From assembly GCF_022343555.1 (NCBI RefSeq), contig NZ_JAKQZH010000001.1, positions 682,001 to 746,000 of the forward strand: a stretch of DNA of 64,000 nucleotides. The letters run 5' to 3'. A model generated the notes under the pieces. The model did no database searches. It saw only the letters and a program-made list of their open reading frames with translations, and was not told the origin of the DNA. A program made the translations under genes and the position numbers. This document shows positions 24,654-33,148 of this stretch, one piece after another (the first letter of the stretch is position 1; every line of letters starts with the position of its first letter). The DNA is from Marinobacter sp. C7. GTDB lineage: Bacteria > Pseudomonadota > Gammaproteobacteria > Pseudomonadales > Oleiphilaceae.

Positions 24654-25549
24654 AGCTTGACGTCCTGATGAGAGATGATTTCGTAGGAAAGGTCTGCGTT
24701 GATCTTGATTTGGCCGCGGCGGTGAGCCCAGCAACCGGTTGAAACGGCAACGCCAATTGTTGAGGGGTGACGAGCAGACCACTCAATGTTCACTCCCATC
24801 ACGGTGTTGTCGCCGGTTAGACCTTGCGGACCAATGCCCAAATCATTGATGCCCTCCGCTAGAAGCTCCTCAAGGAGCGCTGCCTGCTCATTTGTATTGC
24901 GAGCGGTAACTGGTTTGAGAATCGCTTTTTTGGACAGCCGAGCAGCCGTTTCAGCGGATGTAGACACACCAACGCCAACTAGGAGAGGGGGGCAAGCGTT
25001 CAAGCCTCGGGAGGTCATTACATCAAGAACGAACTCGGCAACGCCTTCGTAACCTTGACCGGGCATCAATACCGTCGATGCTCCGGGTAGCGTGCATCCG
25101 CCGCCGGCCATGTAAACATCAATAATCACATGGTCTTTTCCCGGAAGAATTTCCCAATCGAGCCACGGAATTTTCGAACCTGTATTTGTGCCTGTGTTTT
25201 TCTCAACAAATGCCTCGACCGCGTTATGGCGAAGGGGACCAATTTTAGTTGCACCTATGGTTGCACCTTCAAGAATGGATTCGAGCTCACCAAGCAAGGG
25301 GAATGACGATCCGGCCTGGATGAAGTACTGAATCACACCAGTGTCCTGGCAGCTTGGCCGATCAAGCTTGTCTGCGGCATCTTGGTTTTCGGCCATCACG
25401 TCGAAAATCTCAATTGCCATGGGATTGGTTTCTTTGGCACGCAACTCAGCCTGTTTATCTTTCACGTCGGTTGGCAGACGTTTTCCGATATAGGCCGTGA
25501 ATTTCGCAAGAATGTCGGTTAAAGACTGAACTTCAGCTTCTTTCTCCAC
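24650..25549 (-). CDS. ttdA: L(+)-tartrate dehydratase alpha subunit (Fe-S)
   Basis: A 299-residue protein, close to the 303 of E. coli TtdA, which it resembles throughout: [56 protein letters not shown] and [16 protein letters not shown]. The conserved cysteines in SCQDTG, NACPP and STGCWAH are candidate iron-sulfur ligands. It is the first gene of a five-gene operon (ttdA, ttdB, TAXI receptor, TRAP permease, oxaloacetate decarboxylase), divergent from a LysR regulator. Confidence 0.9.
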   Translation of the reverse strand: MEKEAEVQSLTDILAKFTAYIGKRLPTDVKDKQAELRAKETNPMAIEIFDVMAENQDAADKLDRPSCQDTGVIQYFIQAGSSFPLLGELESILEGATIGATKIGPLRHNAVEAFVEKNTGTNTGSKIPWLDWEILPGKDHVIIDVYMAGGGCTLPGASTVLMPGQGYEGVAEFVLDVMTSRGLNACPPLLVGVGVSTSAETAARLSKKAILKPVTARNTNEQAALLEELLAEGINDLGIGPQGLTGDNTVMGVNIEWSARHPSTIGVAVSTGCWAHRRGQIKINADLSYEIISHQDVKL

Positions 25550-25679
25550 GCTTCTATCCTCTTCTTACATTTTTCCGATTTCGCCTTATGGAGTAACCGG
25601 ATGGGTTGTAGGGTGATCATAGAATGTGGAAACTGGCTTAAGGTTCACAAAAAGTAAAAACACTTATTCCTAAAGGTTA

Positions 25680-26594
25680 ATGATGACGGCTGACGATTCG
25701 ATGCGGTTTTTTGTAAGCCTTGCACAGAAACGCTCCATCTCCGGGGCGGCCCAGGAGATGGATCTATCTCCTCCAGCAGCTACCAAACGCTTGGCTCAGA
25801 TAGAAGATCAGATGGGAGTGAAGCTGGTTAATCGGACAACCAGGCGCATTTCATTGACGCCAGAAGGTGAGATTTATCTTGAATATGCCCAAAGCATCCT
25901 TTCCAAGATAGAGGAAATGCAGGATGTCATACGAAACCAGTCAGGAGCACCGGCCGGCCAGTTGAATATTCATGCACCGCTTGGTTTTGGTAGAAAATAC
26001 ATCGCCCCACTTGTATCTGAGTTTGTCACCACATATCCGAATCTAGCAGTTCGACTGACTTTGAGTGACAAGCATGTATCACCACCTGACGACGCAACTG
26101 ATATAGCAATTCGCTTCGGCGACGTTCCAGACTCGCGGTTAATTGCTCGGAAGATCGCTCCCAATAGACGCTTTATCAGTGCAAGTCCAAGATATCTCGA
26201 TAGAGTTGGGCGTCCAGTCGTGCCTCAGGATCTGAGTAACCACCAAGCGATTGCACTTCGTCAAAATGATGAAACGGCCAGCCTCTGGCGGCTAACGAAA
26301 GATGATCAAACTCAAGCGATTCGAGTGCCGGTGAAGTTAAGCACAAATGACGGGCATGTCGCTCTTCAATGGGCAATTGAGGGACATGGCTTGTTGATGC
26401 GAGCCCAGTGGGACCTTGCTAAGCATTTGAGAAGCGGTGAGCTGGAATTGGTGCTTCCAGAGTATGAAACGCCTGCTGCCGACATTTACGCTGTCTACCT
26501 ACAGAAAGCACGGCTTGCAACACGAATCTCATTGTTTCTTGATTATCTTGAGGAGTCTTTTCTCACTAAAACATCGACGAGTGAGTATTGGTGA
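25680..26594 (+). CDS. LysR-family regulator, probable tartrate activator
   Basis: A 304-residue LysR protein; the N-terminal helix-turn-helix (SISGAAQEMDLSPPAATKRLAQIEDQMGVKLVNR) and C-terminal effector domain are normal. It is divergent from ttdA, the arrangement seen for the TtdR regulator of E. coli, so it probably controls the tartrate operon from the 130-bp shared region. Start may be ATG 25680 or 25683. It is the outermost gene of module B, and a repeat-family copy follows 147 bases after its stop. Confidence 0.8.
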   Translation: MMTADDSMRFFVSLAQKRSISGAAQEMDLSPPAATKRLAQIEDQMGVKLVNRTTRRISLTPEGEIYLEYAQSILSKIEEMQDVIRNQSGAPAGQLNIHAPLGFGRKYIAPLVSEFVTTYPNLAVRLTLSDKHVSPPDDATDIAIRFGDVPDSRLIARKIAPNRRFISASPRYLDRVGRPVVPQDLSNHQAIALRQNDETASLWRLTKDDQTQAIRVPVKLSTNDGHVALQWAIEGHGLLMRAQWDLAKHLRSGELELVLPEYETPAADIYAVYLQKARLATRISLFLDYLEESFLTKTSTSEYW

Positions 26595-26741
26595 ACGCCA
26601 GCGCTCGATTCGAAAAGCTCATGAATTGGACGCACACAGGGTTCACCCGGTTTCCATGGAATTCCTAAAAACGGTGGAGGGTCTGCCCCGCACCTCCTGA
26701 CTTTCCAAACCCCAAACAGAGGTCATCCCATTACGTTACGC

Positions 26742-26895
26742 GAATGTCCGCTTTGCGACCGTAGCTTCAGCGGTTTTACCTCAGGAAATCAACCTTTGGC
26801 ACGCAGGACTCAGGTTTGGTGTGCCCTGCTACATAGCGGCGCCGAGATTTTCCTGTTTTAAATGGACTGAAATTTGGAGGGGGGATAGGTTGCAC
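26742..26895 (+). repeat. dispersed motif copy 7 in a long 154-bp repeat
   Basis: Exact GAATGTCCGCTTTGCGACC at 26,742-26,760, then a 134-base stretch aligning in order and spacing with 1,858-1,992 (AATCAAC, CACGC, CCTGCTA, TTTTCC, GTTTTAA, GGTT-CAC). The upstream GGTCTGCCCCGC at about 26,679-26,690 resembles the inner left arm of attC-like sites C and D. The rest of the 26,595-27,055 gap holds a terminator only. Confidence 0.65.
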
Positions 26896-26989
26896 GGGCT
26901 CAAGACTGGATTACCGGCCGCCTACGCTGATAACGCGTTAATTGTATTACCCGTAGATGTTTGAGAGGTTCAGAGTTTCATTAACTAAG

Positions 26990-27015
26990 AAGGGGCCCAA
27001 ATCTGCGGGCCCCTT
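26990..27015. terminator. GGGGCCC hairpin terminator
   Basis: Arms AAGGGGCCC (26,990-26,998) and GGGCCCCTT (27,007-27,015) are perfectly paired with an 8-base loop. It lies 41 bases beyond the stop of the - strand acylase gene and probably terminates that transcript. Confidence 0.65.
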
Positions 27016-27055
27016 CCGGACTTTTGACAGTCTAGTACTTGGACTTAACTAATCT

Positions 27056-29611
27056 TCATTGAACTCGACTTACCTCAAGCTGTATTACTGATTCTGTATT
27101 TTCGTCGACACCCTGGGGGCTCAAGTATTCAGCCTTACAGTCCCAATCCCTGAATAGAATTAGCTGATCATCATAATGCGGGCCTTTGGTGCCATCTTGT
27201 GCAACGAAACCACTCTGACCAGGAGGTGCAACTGTACACATCTCGGTATTGCTCGAGTCATCGAATATTACCTGATGATTCTGGGTACCACGATTCATGT
27301 ATGTTGGGAGCTCCAACTGTTCTGACTGGTTAGCTTGCGGCACACCCAGGAAGTTTCGAGTACTGAAACGATGTACGGCCGCCGGTGTGAGCCACGTGGC
27401 TCTATCGGTGCCAAATTCTTGTTCCAGCTGAGATATTGCCTCTGCAAGCGACTCTCTCACGATCGTGAGTTTTTCATCATAAGTTGCCCCGTTAAAGAAA
27501 TCGAAAGTTTGTACAACACCAGCATCTTCACCGAGTAAGGCGTTATATAGGTATTTACTACTTTGACCGGGGCGAACGCTCCCCCCGGCGGTCTCTACCG
27601 GATACCCTGGATTAGATGAATATGCAAATTGTGGAATGTCATCAGCTAGTACCGCGCCATAGGCGATTGTTAACCATTTTCTGAACAGCGTTGCTTCAGG
27701 CTCATTATAAAAGCCATCGAAATCTGGGTTGGTGTTCAGCATAGACCATCCAGAAAGTGCATCTGCTGCCATTCGCACCGGATCATCACTTGGTAACTCC
27801 TGCACTGACTCGACAATGTAAGGAATGAAGTAACGTGCGTTGGTATCTGAAAGCGCTGTTTGCCGGTTCAGATCCCAAACTTCGTCTGGCGTCAAAACAG
27901 GTTTCGCCTCAATGCGAGCAATGAACTCATTCACTCGATCTACGACAGACCAATTCGCGCCATCTCCGAGGCCTACTTCACCAGGAGTGGATTGGTTATT
28001 CCAGTTTACTATGTACCCTTGAGCAGGATTATAAGTCTTCGGTACCTCATCGAATGGGCGTATTCCTTGCCATTCCATAGAACCATCACCAACTGCGGGA
28101 AGTCGAATATCCTGACTTTCTGGCCTGATGGGAAGGTAGCCAGGTGAGACATAGCCAATATTGCCGTCGACGTCGGCGTAGTACCAGTTTATGGTTGTTG
28201 CCACATTCTCGGCTTCGGCGAGCCACTCATCCCAATTCTGAGCTTTCATGGAATGAATCCACCCCATGAGAGACTGAATTTCATACCCAGTCCAACTGCG
28301 TTTAAACGCATACGCAGTGTTGTTATCCGAATCGAAACTAGTAACTACACCATGAACGCTGTAATAAATATCCAACGTCTCTTCTTCAAATCCTCCATCA
28401 ACCTTGACTTTAATAACCTCGGTGCGCTTTTCCATGTCGAGGTATTCACCATCAAAGTAATATTGATATTGGTTGGATGGGTTTAACTTCAACTGGTAGT
28501 AGTCATTGACGTCCAGTGGGCCAGCAGTTGCGCCCCATGTGATTTGGTTGTTCGTTCCAAACAGAATCACAGGAAGAGCAAAAGGAGTATTTCCAGTAAC
28601 GTCATAGCCAGCGCCATGCAGTCCGATACTGTAAGTATATGCTGGATTAAACCAACCGAATTGTGGTCCATTATTGAAGATGGTCGAACCGTCTGCGGTT
28701 CGATTAGGGCCGACGATCCAAAGATTGCTGGCCACCGGTCTATCTTCGGGGGCGACAATTCCCTTGAATGCTGCTTCTTGGAGAGTGGAGGCCGTAAGAA
28801 GGCTCTCAGAGACCGGAGCCAGCGAGTCGTAAACTGCTTGGGTTTCCTCTATTCCGTTGGCGGTGGACAAGAGTTGATCGTTTTCTTCAGTTTCAGTGCT
28901 TCCGAAACTGTTAACTCCAGGTTGCCTCGGAACTGTGGTGGGAGCTAGAGAATCTTCAAGCCAACGAAGCTGGTTGAACATAGCAAGCCCATCTGAATTA
29001 CCCAATTCGGCTTGTAAGTCTTTGAGAAGGGATAAATTTCTAATCTCGCTAGAGCTATTGGAGTAACGTCCTGCCATTGTCCCAACATAGAGCATAGCTA
29101 CATCGAAAGCTGTCCAATTTTCTGGCGAAAAATCAAAGTCTGTAAACTGTTTAGGGAGTAGCTCTGAAGGGTTCGCATTGACCTCTTCGATTCGCTTGTT
29201 AAATCCGTCGGCGTAGCCCTTGAAGATGTCGAGATCTTCTTCTGAGAGCTCTTGCAGCTGACTCTTGATGGAAGCTGGGTCAAATCCTGAGCGTGAGGAC
29301 CGATCTAGAGGCAAATAATCGCCACCCAAAACTTCCGATACTGTTCCAAGAACAGATCGCTTGATCATCTCCATTTGGAAAAGTCGGTCTTCAGCAAGCG
29401 CGTAGCCATAGCCGTAATACAGACCGTAGGTGCTGTCCGCATAAACATGCGGAACTCCATAATTATCTCGTTTGATCGTAACGCTGGAAGTTTCCGTCTG
29501 AACTTGTGATGGAGCCGACGGCGAGTCGCTGTCGTTACACCCCGTTAACACTAGAGCAACTGCTCCTGCTAAAAGCCATGAGCAACTGCGCTTTCCCAGA
29601 TAAGCCATCAT
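27056..29611 (-). CDS. penicillin acylase family lipoprotein
   Basis: An 851-residue Ntn-hydrolase precursor. The N-terminus is a lipoprotein signal with lipobox LTGC, lipidated Cys25, followed by a Ser/Pro-rich linker. The alpha chain follows, then the processing site Ala294-Ser295 in RPVASNLWIVGP; Ser295 would become the N-terminal nucleophile of the beta chain (Ala replaces the common Gly before it). Family members deacylate penicillins, cephalosporins or acyl-homoserine lactones; large acyl-amide hydrolysis is the safe call. It is an isolated gene with repeat copies 7 and 8 on either side, and a 1.1-kb gap upstream. Confidence 0.8.
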   Translation of the reverse strand: MMAYLGKRSCSWLLAGAVALVLTGCNDSDSPSAPSQVQTETSSVTIKRDNYGVPHVYADSTYGLYYGYGYALAEDRLFQMEMIKRSVLGTVSEVLGGDYLPLDRSSRSGFDPASIKSQLQELSEEDLDIFKGYADGFNKRIEEVNANPSELLPKQFTDFDFSPENWTAFDVAMLYVGTMAGRYSNSSSEIRNLSLLKDLQAELGNSDGLAMFNQLRWLEDSLAPTTVPRQPGVNSFGSTETEENDQLLSTANGIEETQAVYDSLAPVSESLLTASTLQEAAFKGIVAPEDRPVASNLWIVGPNRTADGSTIFNNGPQFGWFNPAYTYSIGLHGAGYDVTGNTPFALPVILFGTNNQITWGATAGPLDVNDYYQLKLNPSNQYQYYFDGEYLDMEKRTEVIKVKVDGGFEEETLDIYYSVHGVVTSFDSDNNTAYAFKRSWTGYEIQSLMGWIHSMKAQNWDEWLAEAENVATTINWYYADVDGNIGYVSPGYLPIRPESQDIRLPAVGDGSMEWQGIRPFDEVPKTYNPAQGYIVNWNNQSTPGEVGLGDGANWSVVDRVNEFIARIEAKPVLTPDEVWDLNRQTALSDTNARYFIPYIVESVQELPSDDPVRMAADALSGWSMLNTNPDFDGFYNEPEATLFRKWLTIAYGAVLADDIPQFAYSSNPGYPVETAGGSVRPGQSSKYLYNALLGEDAGVVQTFDFFNGATYDEKLTIVRESLAEAISQLEQEFGTDRATWLTPAAVHRFSTRNFLGVPQANQSEQLELPTYMNRGTQNHQVIFDDSSNTEMCTVAPPGQSGFVAQDGTKGPHYDDQLILFRDWDCKAEYLSPQGVDENTESVIQLEVSRVQ

Positions 29612-30267
29612 TTACCTGCCTTTTTATCTTTGTAGTGACATTGGAGCCTGTTGGGTAAAACAGGTAGGCAAGTATTAGCACCAAACTTGACGATACTCAA
29701 TAACGCTCCCTGATATCATTTCTGTATCACAAAAAACCTATATAAATCCACCATTAAAGATTACTGTGAGTTTATTGTGATACTGTTTTTTGTGTTTTAT
29801 AGAGTTATTTAGCAAGCGAATATATTGGAGTGAAATCTCAATAAACTCAATCGGTTGGGCAAAAAATACATGACCCGCCCTCTTTTGGTGCATTGAAAGT
29901 GATTCAGCTATACATAAAAAAAATATCAATATTCGAGAAACGTATAGTCAGGTCTGAAGTTAAAAATGGGTCGGATGCGACTGGCTGTCGACAAGGTTGT
30001 CACGATGGGGTCTTCTGCGCGGGTGGCAAGTGGCAGTAATGACTGACGGTGATCGTTGAACCGCAGTGTGTCGTGTCGTAGGTAGATCGAGCGCCAAGAT
30101 TTTGGTCGTGTACATTCGAGCCAGGTGAGAGTTTTCAGTCTGATTTCGCGTGGGTTCTACCCCGTTTCGACGGACGGTTTTCAAATGATGGTGGACTTAC
30201 CCCGGCAACGCCTAACCTCCCATAGCCTCAAGCAGAGGCCATTCCTTCTACATTGACCGCCTTACCG

Positions 30268-30330
30268 GAATGTCCGCTTTGCGACCAAGGCTACTTACGG
30301 ACCTCAGCTAAACAAAAGCGGACACTAGGA
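30268..30330 (+). repeat. dispersed motif copy 8 with inverted partner
   Basis: Exact motif at 30,268-30,286, followed by AAACAAAAGCGGACACT at about 30,309-30,325, whose reverse complement matches AATGTCCGCTTT in 11 of 12 bases. Upstream, GGTGGACTTACCCCGG at about 30,191-30,206 matches the inner left arm of sites C and D. The remaining 29,612-30,712 gap is AT-rich near the acylase promoter and shows no supportable gene. Confidence 0.65.
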
Positions 30331-30644
30331 CGGACGGAGCTCCATCCCCTTCTCTGAGCAGAGTTCCCTCCCGGAGATCAGCGACGACTGCCGCAGAACT
30401 TCGTTAACTGGACGTTCCAGGGCTTACAAGCCCATGAAAGTTATGGAATAGTGCTGTGAGGTGGTATTGGGATAAGCGAACCGGCAGCTTGCGTGAAAGC
30501 GACAATCTGCCTATATTCCGATGCAGCGCGTTCAAGGGTGTGCTCGTAGGCCTCTGATTATTAATGATAAAATGGCGCATGATGCCTTTTCCCGCTTAGG
30601 GGTATACGCATGCGGGATATACGTCATTTGTCGTCGAATCAGCT

Positions 30645-30651
30645 GTTGGGC
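30645..30651 (+). other. canonical integron core site GTTGGGC (cassette E left end)
   Basis: GTTGGGC fits GTTRRRY perfectly. Its exact reverse complement GCCCAAC occurs at 31,510-31,516, 18 bases after the stop of the single gene in between. This is the strongest of the downstream cassette-boundary pairs. Confidence 0.55.
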
Positions 30652-30712
30652 GTCCTTCGGTAGCTGTTGGATTGCCTTTCTATAAAGCGTTCATTGAATT
30701 AAAGGAGGGTGC

Positions 30713-31492
30713 GTGCACCCGAAGGTTGAAACGGATAATAGAGGGTGGGAAGTTTTTCTAACGGATTCTCTTTCTCCGCGAACTCACCGCCAAAAAATTC
30801 TTTTGCTGGTTATATCTTCATATACTCTTTTGGCTGCCGTTTTTGATGAGCAACCGCTGAGCTTACTTCATCTCGGTGGTGTCGGGCGAGAGCATGCCCT
30901 CGGGGCTGTCGCCATGCTTCTTATCTATCTTTCTGTCTCCTACATTTTTTACTTACGCCAGGATTTACTAAGCTGGTATTCAGTAAAAACGGCATTCATT
31001 GGGGAAAAGGCTCGTGATTGTCTATCTGAAATCCTTCAAGCTGAGCAGAGTATAATTTCTTCCTATGATGGGTTTTCGGAAAAGATCAGCGATTGGGAAC
31101 GAAAGATGGAGGAAACCTACTTTCAGCTCACTATACAAATGGAAAATTGTGAACGCGCCATTTCAGACGAAAATCCAGACTGGAGAAAGATCGTCGAGTT
31201 TGTTGAGAAGCATCATGATAGAGCTAGATTAAAAGGGCTCGACTCTCTGTCGGAACAATGGGAAAAAAACTTTTCTATACAAAAAGAAATAATCGACGGT
31301 TCCCGAAGTCAGATTGATATCGCACTAAAAAAACTGAACGCTTTAGATAAAGAGACTCGCAATCAAAGGGCCACCAAGTGGATAGGGATTATCGGCTTCG
31401 AAATTATTGTCCCTTTTACTCTTGTGTATCTGGCTTTGACGAAAACGGCCCAGTTCATGCCCGGTTTGCTTGAAAAAGTGTTTTTCCGATAG
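30713..31492 (+). CDS. membrane protein of unknown function (cassette E gene)
   Basis: A 259-residue protein read from GTG 30713 with a very strong AAAGGAGG ribosome site. Two hydrophobic helices lie at about residues 28-45 and 62-82 and one at about 225-243; between them is a long charged coiled-coil-like cytosolic segment. No family recognised. Topology (membrane anchors around a coiled coil) is common in small defence or toxin-immunity genes, but nothing here proves that. It is bounded by an exactly complementary core-site pair. Confidence 0.5.
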   Translation: MHPKVETDNRGWEVFLTDSLSPRTHRQKILLLVISSYTLLAAVFDEQPLSLLHLGGVGREHALGAVAMLLIYLSVSYIFYLRQDLLSWYSVKTAFIGEKARDCLSEILQAEQSIISSYDGFSEKISDWERKMEETYFQLTIQMENCERAISDENPDWRKIVEFVEKHHDRARLKGLDSLSEQWEKNFSIQKEIIDGSRSQIDIALKKLNALDKETRNQRATKWIGIIGFEIIVPFTLVYLALTKTAQFMPGLLEKVFFR

Positions 31493-31509
31493 AGATTTGT
31501 TTCCACGCC

Positions 31510-31636
31510 GCCCAACAAGTAGTTCCAGTTCGTTACGGGCCAAACGGCCCCCCCACCGGATGCCCTTTTCGCTACGCGACAAGGGCACCGCTGAACAAAA
31601 GAGTAACTGTCCAGCCCGAGTGTCCGCTTTGCGACC
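31510..31636 (+). repeat. attC-like site E with motif copy 9
   Basis: The site starts GCCCAAC-AA-GTAGTTCCAGTTCGTTACGG, has a central GGGCC-AAAC-GGCCC stem and a right-hand GCTGAAC that pairs with GTTC of the left arm, then ACTGTCCAGCCC and motif copy 9 (31,618-31,636). The left arm matches sites C and D base for base in register. Total length 127 bp. Confidence 0.6.
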
Positions 31637-31662
31637 GCCGCAGCAGCTTTGAAGTCGCATCG

Positions 31663-32340
31663 CTATTCAGTTTTTTTCTTGACTACAAAGAGCACCACCG
31701 TTCTGCAAGGTATACTGGAACGCTTAGCAATATACTCACGGCCATTCTTCTCAATGACGTATTTCAGGCCGGTGACGTTGTAGGCCTTACCCTTGATTAT
31801 GACTGACTCGGATAAGCGATCGAGGATGATTTGCCCACTGGTTTCAGTTTCCAGCTCCTCCAGTATGTTCATCAACGCTTGTTTCTCATAATTGCGAGCC
31901 TCGGCGATAATCTCTCGCCACGTCACAATGGCGAGTCCTCCTTTTATTCGCTCATCGTTAATCTCCGATAGTTTTTGCCGAGAGAAGAAGTAGCCCAAGC
32001 CAACCGCAGCAACACTGGTGGCGACCATCGCCCAGCCTGCTACTGTAAGGCCAAGAAAAGTTGCAGGAGCGAGACCCAAACTCTGGGCGACACCCGCTAA
32101 CCCAACCGCTGATAACCCGCTTCCCAAAGCAGCTCCTACACTAGACAGTCCGCCCCCCATTGCAGCCAGAACACCTGCTGCTGACGTGATTCCTAGGCCA
32201 GAAAGTAACCCTGCATTACCTGCGATAAAAGCGCCGATCCATGTACTTGATAACGTACCCGCGACATACCCGCCTGCTGTCGTTGAGGCGATCCAAGCAC
32301 CGGATGAGTGGAGAAGAGGTACAGCGATGAAAGGCAGCAT
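31663..32340 (-). CDS. glycine-zipper membrane protein of unknown function
   Basis: A 225-residue protein whose first 120 residues are almost entirely hydrophobic and Gly/Ala/Ser-rich with repeated GxxxG-type spacing (about three to four membrane spans), followed by a charged, mostly soluble C-terminal domain ending in Lys-Lys-Lys. The make-up resembles pore-forming or channel-like proteins; no family recognised. It is on the - strand, opposite to its cassette-like neighbours, between motif copies 9 and 10. Confidence 0.5.
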   Translation of the reverse strand: MLPFIAVPLLHSSGAWIASTTAGGYVAGTLSSTWIGAFIAGNAGLLSGLGITSAAGVLAAMGGGLSSVGAALGSGLSAVGLAGVAQSLGLAPATFLGLTVAGWAMVATSVAAVGLGYFFSRQKLSEINDERIKGGLAIVTWREIIAEARNYEKQALMNILEELETETSGQIILDRLSESVIIKGKAYNVTGLKYVIEKNGREYIAKRSSIPCRTVVLFVVKKKTE

Positions 32341-32444
32341 TTCTAAAGTCCTTTTTACGAAATTTCCTTTCTAATTCTAGACCACAGAGTAGCCAAATAT
32401 GGTGCTCTGAATCCCATCAATCTTTAAAGGCGAGGTACATTCCC

Positions 32445-32463
32445 GAATGTCCGCTTTGCGACC
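32445..32463 (+). repeat. dispersed motif copy 10 (last copy)
   Basis: Exact GAATGTCCGCTTTGCGACC. It is the rightmost copy and coincides with the change to GC-rich, densely packed genes, so it marks the accessory/core boundary. No gene in 32,341-32,567. Confidence 0.65.
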
Positions 32464-32567
32464 TATCCAAACGATGAATTGTTGGCTAGAGGGGCCGGAT
32501 TAAGGACAGGCTCATTTTCGGGTCTCAATGGCAAGCCTGAAGTCTCTTACCGTGTGTCAGTGTGTGG

Positions 32568-32999
32568 TCAATCGGGTAACGTGGACCGCTTTTCTGGCGT
32601 CATTTCCCGTTCCCATTCAGCTTCATCGCCCGGCTCTGGCAAAAACCGGCCAAACTCGATCATCTGAGTGGCGGGAATGTCCTGCAGATAGATCCACACG
32701 TCCTCAACCGTTATACCCGTAATTCGGACTATATCTTCAATCATCTGGCCCATCAGGGCCTGCTTGACCTCTGTACTGCGGCCTTGTCTTACCAGGCCGT
32801 GGACATACACCTGGGGCGCCTTGCTGACGGTGCCACCTACAAAGTGCTCGCCCTCGTTGGTAGAAAGAAACGAAACCTGGGCAAAAAACCGGGGCGCGCC
32901 GGTTTGCGTGTGATGGGCCGTTGTTATGGCCGCCGCTATCTGTGATTTTTGTTGCGGCGACAGGGAAAGATTCGCGACCGTGACAGTATAAGTGGGCAT
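32568..32999 (-). CDS. tautomerase-superfamily protein
   Basis: A 143-residue protein beginning Met-Pro, so that Pro1 would be the catalytic base after Met removal, as in 4-oxalocrotonate tautomerase and cis-CaaD relatives. The length and the segment APRFFAQVSFLSTNEGEHFVGG fit the fused tautomerase_3 type. Substrate unknown. First gene on the core side of the accessory region. Confidence 0.7.
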   Translation of the reverse strand: MPTYTVTVANLSLSPQQKSQIAAAITTAHHTQTGAPRFFAQVSFLSTNEGEHFVGGTVSKAPQVYVHGLVRQGRSTEVKQALMGQMIEDIVRITGITVEDVWIYLQDIPATQMIEFGRFLPEPGDEAEWEREMTPEKRSTLPD

Positions 33000-33028
33000 G
33001 GGGACATCCTACCGAGAGTAACCTGCAT

Positions 33029-33127
33029 GTGCCTGTGGTGACCCAGATTGAGAATCAGATGGTCTTGTTTCACTATAGCAACGCTTACCTGCATGGCCAC
33101 GCACACGGGCCGGATGGGCGTCATTGA
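33029..33127 (+). pseudogene. in-frame internal-deletion remnant of slyD
   Basis: A 32-codon GTG-started frame reading VVTQIENQMVLFHYS, then directly NAYLHGHAHGPDGRH and stop. It corresponds to the N-terminus of SlyD at 52,868 (KNQVVLFHYS), the internal segment NAYLHGH and the extreme C-terminus (HGPGGHHH), with the bulk of the FKBP domain missing. Similarity continues past the stop (GA-GGATTA). It is too short to be a working isomerase; a small metal-binding His-rich peptide cannot be excluded. Confidence 0.7.
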
Positions 33128-33148
33128 AGGATTAGAGGGGGGTTAAGC

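Noticed and set aside
1903..27049. GTTAAGT at 1903 and ACTTAAC at 27,043 as ends of one giant cassette
   Set aside because: A given 7-mer is expected a few times in 64 kb by chance, and neither lies at a gene stop within an attC-like fold.
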